Source: an uncultured Collinsella sp.
GTDB lineage: Bacteria; Actinomycetota; Coriobacteriia; Coriobacteriales; Coriobacteriaceae
DNA length: 64,000 nt
Direction of reading: 5' to 3'
NCBI GenBank assembly: GCA_958408685.1
Contig: CATYLC010000003.1
Location: forward strand, 60,306-124,305
This document shows positions 7,709 to 16,727 of this stretch, one piece after another. Every line of letters begins with the position of its first letter. Position 1 is the stretch's first letter. The notes beneath the pieces were generated by a model. The model saw nothing but the letters and a program-made list of their open reading frames with translations. It was not told the DNA's origin and did not search any database. Position numbers and translations under genes: made by a program.

Positions 7709-9087
7709 ACACGTCCATCCCGCGCTTCATGGTCGCTGCGCCCTCGAGCGGGAGCGGCAAGACGGTCGTAACGTGCGCGCTCCTGCGCGCGCTCGCGCGC
7801 CGCGGCCTTGCATGCGCGGCCTTCAAATGCGGCCCCGACTACATTGACCCGCTCTTTCATCGCCGCGTCGTGGGTGCGCGCTCGGGCAACTTAGACGGCT
7901 TCTTCACCGACGCCCCGACGCTGCGCGCCCTGCTCGCACGCGGCGCCGCGGGCGCGGATGTCGCGGTGCTCGAGGGGGTCATGGGCTTCTACGACGGCTT
8001 GGCGCCCGGCGTGGCCGACGCGAGCAGCTACCAGGTTGCGCGCGACACGGAAACGCCGGTCGTTTTAGTGGTGAACGGGCGCGGGGCGTCTTTATCGCTC
8101 GCCGCCGTAATCCGCGGCATCGCCGAGTTCCTGCCTTGTGCGAACGTGCGCGGCGTCGTGCTGAACAAGACGAGCGCCGCTGCCTGCGCCTACGCGGCCC
8201 CTGCGATCGAGAAGCACACGGGCGTCGCGGTTTTGGGGAATATCCCCGCCGACGAGGCGTTCTCGCTCGAAAGCCGGCATCTGGGGCTTGTGACCGCCGA
8301 CGAAGTCAAGCAGCTCTCCGCGCGCATCGACAAGATGGCCGAGCTGGTGGAAAAGAGCGTCGACGTCGACCGCTTGCTTGAAATAGCGGCGACGGCACCC
8401 GATATCCGCGAGGAACCTTACCGGTTGGGGCCGATCGCGGGCGCGCGGCCCATCGTCGCCGTCGCGCGTGACGAGGCGTTCTCGTTCTACTACGAGGAGA
8501 ACCTGCGCGCGCTCGAGGATCTGGGTTGCGAGCTGGCCTTTTTCAGCCCCCTGTGTGATAGTGAGTTGCCCCGGGGGACAAGCGCCCTCTATCTGGGAGG
8601 CGGCTATCCGGAGCTCCATGCGCAGCAGCTCTCCGAGAACACGCCGATGCGCGAGGCGGTGCGGCATGCGGTGGAATCCGGCATGCCGACGGTCGCCGAA
8701 TGCGGTGGATTTCTGTACCTGCAGCGCGAAATCGCCGATAGCGAAGGGCGGCGCTGGCCTGTTGCGGGCGCCCTTGAGGGCGCAAGCGAGAACGGGGGAA
8801 GACTGTCCCATTTCGGGTATGTGGTGCTCACTTCTCAACGCGACGGGCTCTACGGGCCGCGCGGCACACGCATCCGCGCGCACGAGTTCCACTACTGGCA
8901 GTCCACCTGTCCGGGCGGCGACTTCTGGGCGCAGAAGCCCCGGCGCGACAAGGGCTGGCCGTGCATGGCGACCACCCCGTCCCTGGTTGCGGGCTTCCCG
9001 CATGTGTACTATCCTGCGAACCCCGATGTTGCGCGCGCGTTCGCGTCTGCCGCAGCGTCGTTCGCAGAGAGGAGATGGCATGGCTGA
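7705..9087 (+). CDS. cbiA: Cobyrinate a,c-diamide synthase
   Basis: A 460-residue two-domain amidotransferase that uses glutamine and ATP to amidate the a and c side chains of cobyrinate. The N-terminal DTBS-like domain has the P-loop APSSGSGKTVVTCALLRAL and KCGPDYIDPLFHRRV. The C-terminal class I glutaminase-like domain shows YLGGGYPEL and VAECGGFLYL, with the catalytic Cys in AECGG, and a late FHYWQSTCPGG motif. A GTG start at 7705 overlaps the cbiET stop and begins exactly at family homology. It overlaps cobT by 8 bp. Confidence 0.94.
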   Translation: MNTSIPRFMVAAPSSGSGKTVVTCALLRALARRGLACAAFKCGPDYIDPLFHRRVVGARSGNLDGFFTDAPTLRALLARGAAGADVAVLEGVMGFYDGLAPGVADASSYQVARDTETPVVLVVNGRGASLSLAAVIRGIAEFLPCANVRGVVLNKTSAAACAYAAPAIEKHTGVAVLGNIPADEAFSLESRHLGLVTADEVKQLSARIDKMAELVEKSVDVDRLLEIAATAPDIREEPYRLGPIAGARPIVAVARDEAFSFYYEENLRALEDLGCELAFFSPLCDSELPRGTSALYLGGGYPELHAQQLSENTPMREAVRHAVESGMPTVAECGGFLYLQREIADSEGRRWPVAGALEGASENGGRLSHFGYVVLTSQRDGLYGPRGTRIRAHEFHYWQSTCPGGDFWAQKPRRDKGWPCMATTPSLVAGFPHVYYPANPDVARAFASAAASFAERRWHG

Positions 9088-10222
9088 AGCAACCGAAACC
9101 GCGCTGGCCTGCATCCGCGAGGAAGTCGAGCGCGCGTTCTCGTCGGCGCCGGGCGCCGTGCTCGAAGCCGCGCTCTCCCGGATCGCGCCCGCAGACGAGT
9201 GCGCCCGCGCCGCCGCGTACGCCGCGTGGGACTCCATCGCGCATCCCTTGGGGGGATTGGGCGACTTTGAAGACGCCGTCGCGTGTATCGCCGCAGCTCA
9301 GGGGAGCTCCGAGGTTGCCGAGTTTCCCCGTGCGCTCGCGGTATTCTTCTCTGACAACGGGGTCGTTGCCGAGGGCGTGTCGCAAAGCGGGCAAGACGTG
9401 ACGCGAGCCGTCGCGCGCAACATGTGCGAGGGGGCCACGAGCGCCTGCCGCATGGCGGCGTTCGCGGGTGCCGAGGTCGTGCCCGTCGACGTGGGTATGG
9501 CCCGGGGCATAGAAGACGCGCGCATGGTGCGCGCGAACGTGCGGCGTGGGAGCGGCAACATCGCGCACGGCTCCGCCATGTCTCGCGATGGGGCCGTGCG
9601 CGCGATCGAGGTCGGAATCGCCGTCGCGTGCGGGCTTGCCCGCGCCGGCGTGCGCCTTCTCGCCGCGGGCGAGATGGGCATCGGCAACACGACCACCTCG
9701 GCGGCGGTGGCCGCAGTGCTCATCCGGGCGGACGCGCGGAGCCTCGTCGGGCGCGGCGCGGGGCTCTCGGACGCCTCGCTCGCGCGCAAGCGCGACGTGG
9801 TCGAGCGCGCTATCGACGCGAACTCGCCCGATCCCGCCGACCCGATCGACGTGCTCTCGAAGGTGGGCGGCTTCGACATCGCGGCGATGTGTGGCTTCTA
9901 CCTGGGGGCCGCGGCCTCGAAGGCGCCGGCGCTCCTCGACGGGGTCATATCCTGCACGGCGGCCCTGTGTGCGGCGCGCCTGTGCCCCAACGCCTTGGGC
10001 TACCTCGTGGGCACCCACGCATCAAGCGAACCCGCAAGCCAGGAGCTCCTTCGCGAGCTCGGCATAAAGGCACCCCTCGACGCAGGCATGCACTTGGGCG
10101 AGGGCGCGGGCGCCATGGCGTATCTGCCCCTTCTGGATTCGGCGCTGCGCGTGTACCGGGATGGGAAGACGTTCACGGCGACTGGCATGACTGCTTACGA
10201 GCATTTCGAGGCTGGGAAATGA
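9080..10222 (+). CDS. cobT: Nicotinate-nucleotide--dimethylbenzimidazole phosphoribosyltransferase
   Basis: A 380-residue CobT that activates the lower-ligand base by forming its alpha-ribotide. Motifs are FFSDNGVVAEGVSQ, AAGEMGIGNTTTSAAVAAVL, GFYLGAAASKAPALLDGVI and the C-terminal HLGEGAGAMAYLPLLDSAL, which contains the catalytic Glu. The N-terminal 45 residues are a little longer than average. The start at 9080 follows GAGAGGAGATGGC and overlaps the cbiA end. No gene for making dimethylbenzimidazole (bluB or bza) lies in the window, so the base may come from outside or another purine may be used. Confidence 0.94.
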   Translation: MAEATETALACIREEVERAFSSAPGAVLEAALSRIAPADECARAAAYAAWDSIAHPLGGLGDFEDAVACIAAAQGSSEVAEFPRALAVFFSDNGVVAEGVSQSGQDVTRAVARNMCEGATSACRMAAFAGAEVVPVDVGMARGIEDARMVRANVRRGSGNIAHGSAMSRDGAVRAIEVGIAVACGLARAGVRLLAAGEMGIGNTTTSAAVAAVLIRADARSLVGRGAGLSDASLARKRDVVERAIDANSPDPADPIDVLSKVGGFDIAAMCGFYLGAAASKAPALLDGVISCTAALCAARLCPNALGYLVGTHASSEPASQELLRELGIKAPLDAGMHLGEGAGAMAYLPLLDSALRVYRDGKTFTATGMTAYEHFEAGK

Positions 10223-10767
10223 CGGTGACGTTCGTCATCGGCGCCGCCGCGAGCGGCAAGAGCGCCTATGCCGAGTCCCTGTGCCTCGGGCACGACGGCC
10301 CCCGCGTGTACCTGGCAACGATGGAGCCCTTCGGGGAAGAGGGCGCCCGCCGCATCGCGCGCCATCGGGCGCTGCGCGAGGGCAAGGGGTTTTCCACCCT
10401 CGAGCGCACGCGTAACGTGGGCGCCGCAGTGCCCGGGCTTCCGCGCGGCTGCACGCTTCTTTTGGAGGACGTGGGTAACCTGGTTGCGAACGAGCTCTTC
10501 GCGGAAGGCGGCTTGTCCCCACGTGACCCCGACGCTGCGGCGCGTGAGGTGCTCGGAGACATCGAACGGCTCGCTCAGGCCGCTGCGTATACGGTGGTGG
10601 TCTCCGTCGACGTGTTCGCCGATGGGATGCGCTACGATGAGGGGACCGAGGCATGGAGGCGCGCGCTCTCGCGCGTGAACGCGGGCGTGGCGGCGCTGGC
10701 CGACCGCGCAGTCGAAGTGGTATGCGGGATTCCCGTGTGGATGAAAGACGAAGGACCTACAAGGTGA
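10219..10767 (+). CDS. cobU: Adenosylcobinamide kinase / adenosylcobinamide-phosphate guanylyltransferase
   Basis: A 182-residue CobU that phosphorylates adenosylcobinamide and transfers GMP to it, forming the activated corrinoid for CobS. The P-loop is VIGAAASGKSAYAE. RRIARHRALREGKGFSTLE holds the guanylylated His of the RHxxxR motif, and LLLEDVGNLVANELF corresponds to the family's conserved acidic segment. The ATG overlaps the cobT stop by three bases and the stop overlaps the GTG of cobS. A second, diverged CobU-like domain is encoded 760 bp downstream (11528), which makes this the likely catalytic copy. Confidence 0.92.
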   Translation: MTVTFVIGAAASGKSAYAESLCLGHDGPRVYLATMEPFGEEGARRIARHRALREGKGFSTLERTRNVGAAVPGLPRGCTLLLEDVGNLVANELFAEGGLSPRDPDAAAREVLGDIERLAQAAAYTVVVSVDVFADGMRYDEGTEAWRRALSRVNAGVAALADRAVEVVCGIPVWMKDEGPTR

Positions 10768-11531
10768 AGATAGCAGAGGCAATCTGCGCGGCGTTCGGAA
10801 CGTTCTCGCGCATCCCCGTTCCGAAATCGGCCTGGACCGATTTCGGATCAACCCATGCGCTTGCCGCGTTTCCCCTGGTGGGCCTTGCGGAAGGCTTCCT
10901 CATGACGGCGTGGGGGCACGTGGCGAACCTGCTCGGCGTGCCCGCGACCATCGTCGCGGCTGTGCTCGTGGCGCTGCCTGTGGCGGTGACGGGAGGCATC
11001 CACCTAGACGGGCTCTGCGACACCTCCGATGCGCTTGCAAGTTGGGCCCCGCGCGAGCGAAAGCTCGAGATCATGCACGACCCGCGGGCGGGCGCCTTCG
11101 GGGTCATCGGTGTTGTCGTGTACCTTATTCTGCAGTTTTCCCTGTTCACCGCGCTGCCGCTTACGGCGGGGGCGTTCCTCGCGCTTCTGTGCTCGCTCGT
11201 GTTCTCCCGCGCGCTTTCGGGGTTCGCCGTTGAATGCTGGCCTGCCGCGCGGGCGGACGGCATGGCCGCGGGGCTCTCGCCTTCGAAGAAGCGCGCGGCG
11301 ATCGTCGTGCCGCTTTGCGCTTTCGCTGCGGCTTCGGCTGCAGGGATGGTTGCGTGCGCTCAGGCCGTCGGCGCCCTTATGGCGGTGGCGGGGCTTTTGG
11401 CGCTCGCGTGGTATCGCCATGTTGCCCTGTCCCGCTTCGGCGGGGTGACGGGGGATTTGGCCGGATGGTTTCTGCAATGGGCCGAGCTCGCGATGCTTGC
11501 CATGCTGGTGGCGGGGGGCATGCTCCTATGA
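10764..11531 (+). CDS. cobS: Adenosylcobinamide-GDP ribazoletransferase (cobalamin synthase)
   Basis: A 255-residue integral membrane protein that joins GDP-cobinamide to alpha-ribazole (phosphate), completing the nucleotide loop. Six or so hydrophobic segments are evident. The family motifs GGIHLDGLCDTSDALASW and the following ERKLEIMHDPRAGAFGVIG, whose acidic residues bind Mg2+, are intact, as is RFGGVTGDLAGW near the C-terminus. The GTG start at 10764 overlaps the cobU stop. The start of the next gene overlaps by four bases. Confidence 0.93.
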   Translation: MKIAEAICAAFGTFSRIPVPKSAWTDFGSTHALAAFPLVGLAEGFLMTAWGHVANLLGVPATIVAAVLVALPVAVTGGIHLDGLCDTSDALASWAPRERKLEIMHDPRAGAFGVIGVVVYLILQFSLFTALPLTAGAFLALLCSLVFSRALSGFAVECWPAARADGMAAGLSPSKKRAAIVVPLCAFAAASAAGMVACAQAVGALMAVAGLLALAWYRHVALSRFGGVTGDLAGWFLQWAELAMLAMLVAGGMLL

Positions 11532-12529
11532 TGCTCGTGGTAGGTGGCGCGCATTCGGGGAAGAGGACCTTCGTGCGCGAAAAGCTCGGGTTCGTGGCGG
11601 ACGATTTCGTCGACGCGGCGCAGCTAGCGGAGGACGGCGTGCCCGCGGCTTTTGCCGGCCGCGTCGCGTACCGTGCTGAGGAGCTTGTACGCGCGCTCGA
11701 CGTTGACCGGGCGCTCGAGCGGCTGATCGGCTTCGACGCAGTGATTCTGTCCTTGGTCGGCTCGGGGGTCGTCCCCATGCGTGCGGAAGACGCCCAATGG
11801 CGCGAGCGTGCGGGGCGCCTGGGATGCGCGCTCGCTGCGCGCGCCGACGTCGTCGTGCGCATGACGTGCGGGATTCCCCAGGTCATCAAAGGAAACCTTG
11901 CCGATGCGCCTCGAGGGACGCAGAGCGCGGGCGCGCCTTTGGAAGTCGTCTTCGTGCGCCATGGTGCTACGGCGGGCACGGAAGACCATCGCTACAGCGG
12001 GGCGGGCACCGACGAGCCCCTGTCGAGCGCGGGCGAGCGCGCTTTGCGCGACCTCGCGTGCGATCGTGACGTGTTCCGTGTTATCACGAGCGGCATGGCC
12101 CGCACCGACCAGACGGCGCGCATCCTCTTCCCGAACGCGGAGCTTATGGCGTGCCCCGGTCTGCGCGAGATGGATTTCGGAGACTTCGAGGGGCGAAGCG
12201 CCGCCGAGCTTAAAGAGGATGCGCGCTACCGCGCCTGGGTAGACTCCTGGTGCGAGACGCGCTGCCCGCATGGCGAGGGCAAGAGTGATTTCACCCGCCG
12301 CGTCGTCGCGGCGTTTCGGGGGGCGTGCGAATCGGAGCGTGCCCAGGGGAGTGGGCGCGCCGTCTTTGTCGTTCACGCGGGTACCGTGAAAGCGCTGCTC
12401 TCCGAGCTAGCTGTCCCGAAAATGGGATACTTCGACGTGCATACCGAGCCGGGCGGCGCATGGGCCGCCACCTGGGATGGGCGCTGCCTTCGCGACGTTC
12501 GCCCCGCTTCGGGGGGCGATGACCGGTGA
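11528..12529 (+). CDS. CobU-like / alpha-ribazole phosphatase (CobC-type) fusion
   Basis: A 333-residue fusion. Residues 1 to about 130 look like a diverged CobU: P-loop-like VVGGAHSGKRTFVREKLGF, then a segment like the family C-terminus (ADVVVRMTCGIPQVIKGN), but without the RHxxxR guanylylation motif. Residues about 137-333 are a histidine-phosphatase domain with FVRHGATAGTEDHRYSG at its start, VITSGMARTDQTARIL, LREMDFGDFEGRSAAEL and VFVVHAGTVKALL, typical of CobC, which removes the phosphate of alpha-ribazole phosphate or adenosylcobalamin phosphate. It lies between cobS and cbiB, consistent with late nucleotide-loop steps. The front domain may be structural or regulatory rather than catalytic. 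Confidence 0.85.
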   Translation: MMLVVGGAHSGKRTFVREKLGFVADDFVDAAQLAEDGVPAAFAGRVAYRAEELVRALDVDRALERLIGFDAVILSLVGSGVVPMRAEDAQWRERAGRLGCALAARADVVVRMTCGIPQVIKGNLADAPRGTQSAGAPLEVVFVRHGATAGTEDHRYSGAGTDEPLSSAGERALRDLACDRDVFRVITSGMARTDQTARILFPNAELMACPGLREMDFGDFEGRSAAELKEDARYRAWVDSWCETRCPHGEGKSDFTRRVVAAFRGACESERAQGSGRAVFVVHAGTVKALLSELAVPKMGYFDVHTEPGGAWAATWDGRCLRDVRPASGGDDR

Positions 12530-13503
12530 TGACGATTCTTGCCGTCGCCGCCGGGTTCGCGGCCGACCTTGCCTTCGGCGACCCGCGCTGGCTTCCCCAT
12601 CCCGTCGTCGCCATGGGGCGCGCGATCACGTGGGCCGAAGGCCGCCTGCGGGGCGCATTCCCGCAAACGTCCGCGGGCACGCGCGCCGCAGGGCTTGTGC
12701 TCGCCGTGGCGCTTCCGCTTGCGTGTGGGCTTTTGACCTGGGGAATCCTGCATCTTTGCGGCATTGTTCACCCCGGCTTGCGCTTCGTTGCCGAGGCATG
12801 GGCGAGCTATCAGATTCTCGCGGCATGCGAGCTGCGCCGCCAGAGCCTGGCCGTGGTCCGCGCGTTCTCGAAGGGCGGCCTTGTCGCGGCGCGCGAAGCC
12901 GTCGGGCTCATCGTGGGACGCGACACGTCTGTTCTCGACGAGCAGGGCGTCGCGCGCGCCGCCGTGGAAACGGTGGCGGAGAACGCGAGCGACGGCGTCA
13001 TCGCGCCGCTTTTCTACCTTATGATCGGGGGTGCGCCCTTGGGCATGGCGTACAAGGCGGTGAACACGCTCGACAGCATGGTGGGCTACAAAAACGAACG
13101 CTACATCGACTTCGGCTGCGCCTCGGCGCGCCTCGACGATGCGGTGAATTGGATTCCCTCGCGCTTATCGGCCCTGCTCATGATTGCCGTGTGCCCGATC
13201 GTCGGGCTCGACGCGCGCGGGGCGGCGCGCATTTGGCGCCGCGACAGGCGCCGCCATGCGAGCCCCAACTCGGCGCAGACCGAGTCAGCGTGTGCGGGCG
13301 CGCTCGGGCTGCGCCTGGCAGGACCCGCGGTGTATTTCGGCAAGCTCGTTGAGAAACCGACGATAGGCGACGCGTCCCGCGAAATTGAGTGGGGCGACAT
13401 CGCCCGGGCGACAAGGCTCATGCTCGCCGCGTCCGTATGCGCGCTCGTCGTTTTCGGCGCCGCGCGCGCGGCGGTCGTGCTCGCCGTGGGGGTGATGGCA
13501 TGA
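12529..13503 (+). CDS. cbiB: Adenosylcobinamide-phosphate synthase
   Basis: A 324-residue membrane protein that attaches aminopropanol (phosphate) to adenosylcobyric acid. Motifs are FAADLAFGDPRWLPHPVVAMG at the N-terminus, ETVAENASDGVIAPLFYLMIGG in the middle and MAYKAVNTLDSMVGYKNERY, all typical of CbiB. Several hydrophobic helices flank these loops, including one at each end. The ATG at 12529 shares a base with the preceding stop; an in-frame GTG three bases earlier is possible. The stop overlaps the start of cobD. Confidence 0.94.
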   Translation: MTILAVAAGFAADLAFGDPRWLPHPVVAMGRAITWAEGRLRGAFPQTSAGTRAAGLVLAVALPLACGLLTWGILHLCGIVHPGLRFVAEAWASYQILAACELRRQSLAVVRAFSKGGLVAAREAVGLIVGRDTSVLDEQGVARAAVETVAENASDGVIAPLFYLMIGGAPLGMAYKAVNTLDSMVGYKNERYIDFGCASARLDDAVNWIPSRLSALLMIAVCPIVGLDARGAARIWRRDRRRHASPNSAQTESACAGALGLRLAGPAVYFGKLVEKPTIGDASREIEWGDIARATRLMLAASVCALVVFGAARAAVVLAVGVMA

Positions 13504-14723
13504 GGGGAGACCACGCCGCGTCCCGGGCTGCCGGGGGGATCCTGCGCGCCCGTGCGCATGGGGGCAGCTCGCAATCGCTCGGCATCGCTTGCGAAGGGGG
13601 CGCCTCCGACCTTATTGACTTCTCGGTGAACGTGAATCCGGCAGGCCCCTCGCCGCGCGCCGTCGCCGCAGCTTGCAAGGCGCTTTCTCGAATCGACGCC
13701 TACCCCGATAGGGAAAGCCTCGCCCTCGTTCGCGCCCTATCGCGCGCCCAGGGCATTCCCGAAGATACTATCGTCTGCGGCGCGGGCGCGTCCGACATCA
13801 TCTGGCGGATCGCCGCGGCGGTGCACCCGAAACGCATCGTCGTGTGCGCGCCGACGTTCTCTGAATATGCGGAGGCGGCATCGTACTACGGAGCATGCGT
13901 GCAGGAGTTCCCGCTCTCCGAAGCGGATGACTTCGACGTGCCCGCCTCCTTCGCCCGCGCGATCGAGGGGTCGGGAGACGTGGCGTTCCTCTGCAATCCG
14001 AACAACCCGACGGGGCGCCTCGTCGACCCCCGCGTGATCGATGCCGCGGCTTGCCGCTGCGAGCAGGTGGGCGCGCTGCTCGTCGTGGACGAGTGCTTCC
14101 TCGGATTTGCGCCCGACGCCCGCGAAAGGAGCGTGGCCGCACGCGCCGCGTGTTCGCACCATGTGGCCGTGCTCTCCGCGTTCACCAAGCTCTACGGAAT
14201 GGCAGGGTTGCGGTTGGGGTATCTGATCAGCGGAAACGCCCAACTCATCGAGGGGATTCGTCGGGCGGGGCAGGCGTGGCCCGTCTCCTCGGTCGCCGAG
14301 GCCGCGGGTATCGCCGCCCTGGAAGACGTCGAATACGTCTCGCGCACGCGCGATGTATTGGCGGGCGAGCGAGCGTGGCTTTCCCACGAGCTCTCCTCGC
14401 TCGGGCTTTCCGTCGTGCCGTCGGATGCGAACTTCCTTTTAGTCCGCACGCCGGCGAAAGACATCCCCGAGCGCCTGTATAAACAGGGGGTTTTGGTCCG
14501 CACGTGCGACTCGTTTTCGGTACTGTCCCGTTTCTGGTGCCGCGTCGCGGTGCGCACGCGCAAGGAGAATGCCCGGCTTGCGATGGCGTTCAGCCGCGCG
14601 CTTCGGGCGGAAGGTGCATCGGGCGAAGGCGAACCCGACGAACGGGGCGGCGCTTCTTGCAGCGGCGCTATGGCGGGCGCGGATGGCCGAGGCTCGGCGA
14701 AGGAGGTCGATATCCGTGGGTAG
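13500..14723 (+). CDS. cobD: L-threonine-O-3-phosphate decarboxylase
   Basis: A 407-residue fold-type I PLP enzyme related to histidinol-phosphate aminotransferase. It makes (R)-1-amino-2-propanol phosphate, the linker used by CbiB. Motifs are DFSVNVNPAGPSP, LCNPNNPTGRLV, LLVVDECFLGFAPDA and the PLP-lysine segment AFTKLYGMAGLRLGYL. About 40 residues at the C-terminus, rich in Gly, Ser, Glu and Ala, lie beyond the usual end. Immediate adjacency to cbiB supports the decarboxylase role over a histidine-pathway aminotransferase. It ends inside the ribosome-site and start region of cbiP. Confidence 0.9.
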   Translation: MRGDHAASRAAGGILRARAHGGSSQSLGIACEGGASDLIDFSVNVNPAGPSPRAVAAACKALSRIDAYPDRESLALVRALSRAQGIPEDTIVCGAGASDIIWRIAAAVHPKRIVVCAPTFSEYAEAASYYGACVQEFPLSEADDFDVPASFARAIEGSGDVAFLCNPNNPTGRLVDPRVIDAAACRCEQVGALLVVDECFLGFAPDARERSVAARAACSHHVAVLSAFTKLYGMAGLRLGYLISGNAQLIEGIRRAGQAWPVSSVAEAAGIAALEDVEYVSRTRDVLAGERAWLSHELSSLGLSVVPSDANFLLVRTPAKDIPERLYKQGVLVRTCDSFSVLSRFWCRVAVRTRKENARLAMAFSRALRAEGASGEGEPDERGGASCSGAMAGADGRGSAKEVDIRG

Positions 14724-16215
14724 GGCGAAGCCCATCATGATCCAGGGCACCATGTCGAACGCGGGGAAGAGCCTGCTTGCGGCGGGGCTGTGCCGTGTGC
14801 TTTCGCAGGATGGCCTGCGCGTGGCTCCCTTCAAGAGCCAGAACATGGCGCTCAACAGCGGTGTCACGGCCGACGGGCTCGAGATGGGGCGCGCGCAGAT
14901 CATGCAGGCCGAGGCGTGCGGCATCGCGCCCGACGTGCGCATGAACCCCATCCTGCTCAAGCCCGAAAGCGATCACCGAAGCCAGCTCATCGTGGCCGGC
15001 AAGGCGCAGGGAGCCTTCGCTGCGAGGGACTACTTCGCGCGAAAGAAGGCGCTCATGCCGCAGATTTTGGAGGCGTTCGATTCGCTTGCGGAGGAAAACG
15101 ACATCATCGTCATCGAGGGCGCCGGCAGCCCCGTCGAAATCAACCTTGCCGAAAACGACATCGTCAACATGGGGCTCGCGCGCGCCGTGTCCTCCCCCGT
15201 GCTGCTCGCGGGCGACATCGACCCAGGCGGGGTGTTTGCCCAGCTCTACGGCACGGTCGCGCTCCTTGCGCCCGAGGATCGCGCGCTTTTGCGGGGGCTT
15301 GTGGTGAACAAGTTCCGCGGCGATGTGGAAATCCTGCGCCCGGGTTTGGCCCCGCTCGAGAAGATGTGCGGGGTCCCCGTCGTGGGGGTCGTGCCGTATC
15401 TTAAGCTCGACCTGGACGACGAGGACTCGCTCGCGCCGCGCCTATCTGCCCGCGCGGCGCGCGGCGTCATCGACGTCGCCGTCGTGCGCCTTCCGCATCT
15501 GTCGAACTTCACCGACTTCGACCCGCTTTCGCGCGTGCTCGGCGTGGGCGTGCGCTACGTTTCCTCGACGACCGATCTGGGCCGGCCCGACCTGGTGGTG
15601 CTCCCCGGCTCGAAGACCACGCTCGACGACGCGCGCTGGCTTTCGGCTAGCGGCATCGGAGCCTGTGTACGCGCGCTTTCGGGCGCGGGCACGCCGGTGC
15701 TCGGCATATGCGGAGGCTACCAGCTTTTGGGAGACGAGCTTTCCGACCCGCACGGCAGGGAAGGCGCTGGCACCGCGCGCGGGCTCGGGCTCATCCCTGC
15801 AAGTACAGTGTTCAAGGAGGAAAAGCGCCTCGCCCAGTCGGAACTGCGCATCACGGGCGCCCAAGGCGCGTTCTCGGTGTGGAACGGCACGACGGCGCGC
15901 GGGTACGAGATTCACGACGGCGAAACGACCGTCTCTTGCGCCCCTGCGGGCACGATTGGCGGCAAACCAGAAGGCGCGGCCTGCGGAAACGTGTTCGGAA
16001 CCTATCTCCACGGTCTGTTCGACGAACCGGGAGTGGCACTCGCCCTCGCGCGCTCGCTCGCGCGCATGCGCGGCCTGCCCGAGAGCGTCGTGGGTGCTTC
16101 GGGCGCGTTGTCCGCGGCCGATCACCGTGCGCGCGAGTTCGACCGCCTGGCCTACTCCGTGCGCGGGGCGCTCGACATGGAGTATGTCTACCGCATTATC
16201 GAGGAGGGCGTATGA
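14716..16215 (+). CDS. cbiP: Cobyric acid synthase
   Basis: A 499-residue glutamine-dependent amidotransferase that amidates positions b, d, e and g of adenosylcobyrinate diamide. The N-terminal domain has IQGTMSNAGKSLLAAGLCRVL, PFKSQNMALNSGVT and ILLKPESDHRSQLIV. The C-terminal glutaminase domain has VVLPGSKTTLDDARWL, VLGICGGYQLLGDEL with the catalytic Cys, and GTYLHGLFDEPG. The GTG start at 14716 is chosen because a perfect AGGAGG ends nine bases upstream; an in-frame ATG at 14737 is the alternative. It overlaps cobD by 8 bp and cobA by 4 bp. Confidence 0.94.
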   Translation: MGRAKPIMIQGTMSNAGKSLLAAGLCRVLSQDGLRVAPFKSQNMALNSGVTADGLEMGRAQIMQAEACGIAPDVRMNPILLKPESDHRSQLIVAGKAQGAFAARDYFARKKALMPQILEAFDSLAEENDIIVIEGAGSPVEINLAENDIVNMGLARAVSSPVLLAGDIDPGGVFAQLYGTVALLAPEDRALLRGLVVNKFRGDVEILRPGLAPLEKMCGVPVVGVVPYLKLDLDDEDSLAPRLSARAARGVIDVAVVRLPHLSNFTDFDPLSRVLGVGVRYVSSTTDLGRPDLVVLPGSKTTLDDARWLSASGIGACVRALSGAGTPVLGICGGYQLLGDELSDPHGREGAGTARGLGLIPASTVFKEEKRLAQSELRITGAQGAFSVWNGTTARGYEIHDGETTVSCAPAGTIGGKPEGAACGNVFGTYLHGLFDEPGVALALARSLARMRGLPESVVGASGALSAADHRAREFDRLAYSVRGALDMEYVYRIIEEGV

Positions 16216-16727
16216 TCCACGTGTATCATGGCGATGGCAAAGGCAAGACCACGGCGGCGATGGGCCTCGCCCTTCGCATGCTCGCCGCAGGCCGCCGCGT
16301 CGTCGTCGTGCAGTTCTTGAAAGACGGCGAAAGCGGGGAGGCGCGCCTGCTCGCCGAGCATTTCGGCGTGCCCGTGTTCGCGGGGAAGGCGTCGGACAAG
16401 TTTACCTGGTCCATGACGTCGGAAGAACTTGCCGCGACGCGCGAGCTGCACGATGGGAACCTCGCTTCCGCGCTCGCCGAGCTCGAGGGCGCGCAGGAGG
16501 GGCTGCTCGTGCTCGACGAGGCACTCGACGCGCTTTCGAAGGGGCTTGTCGACGAGGCGCTCGTGGACCGCGCGCTCGATATGTCCGCGCGCGGCGTCGA
16601 AGTAGCGCTCACCGGGCGCGCGCCTTCCCGCAAGATCGTGGAGAAGGCCGACTACATAACCGAGATGCGGTGCGAGAAACACCCCTACGCTCAGGGGATA
16701 TGTGCAAGGGAAGGAGTGGAGTACTAG
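16212..16727 (+). CDS. cobA: Corrinoid adenosyltransferase (BtuR/CobO type)
   Basis: A 171-residue ATP:corrinoid adenosyltransferase that adds the upper 5'-deoxyadenosyl ligand. The P-loop VYHGDGKGKTTAAMGLALR is at the very N-terminus, followed by VVVVQFLKDGESGE, LLVLDEALDALSKGLV (Walker B region) and VEVALTGRAPSRKIVEKADYITEM. It is a normal length and is coupled to cbiP by a four-base overlap. It could also adenosylate scavenged corrinoids, which matters if the de novo route is broken at cbiL. Confidence 0.93.
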   Translation: MIHVYHGDGKGKTTAAMGLALRMLAAGRRVVVVQFLKDGESGEARLLAEHFGVPVFAGKASDKFTWSMTSEELAATRELHDGNLASALAELEGAQEGLLVLDEALDALSKGLVDEALVDRALDMSARGVEVALTGRAPSRKIVEKADYITEMRCEKHPYAQGICAREGVEY

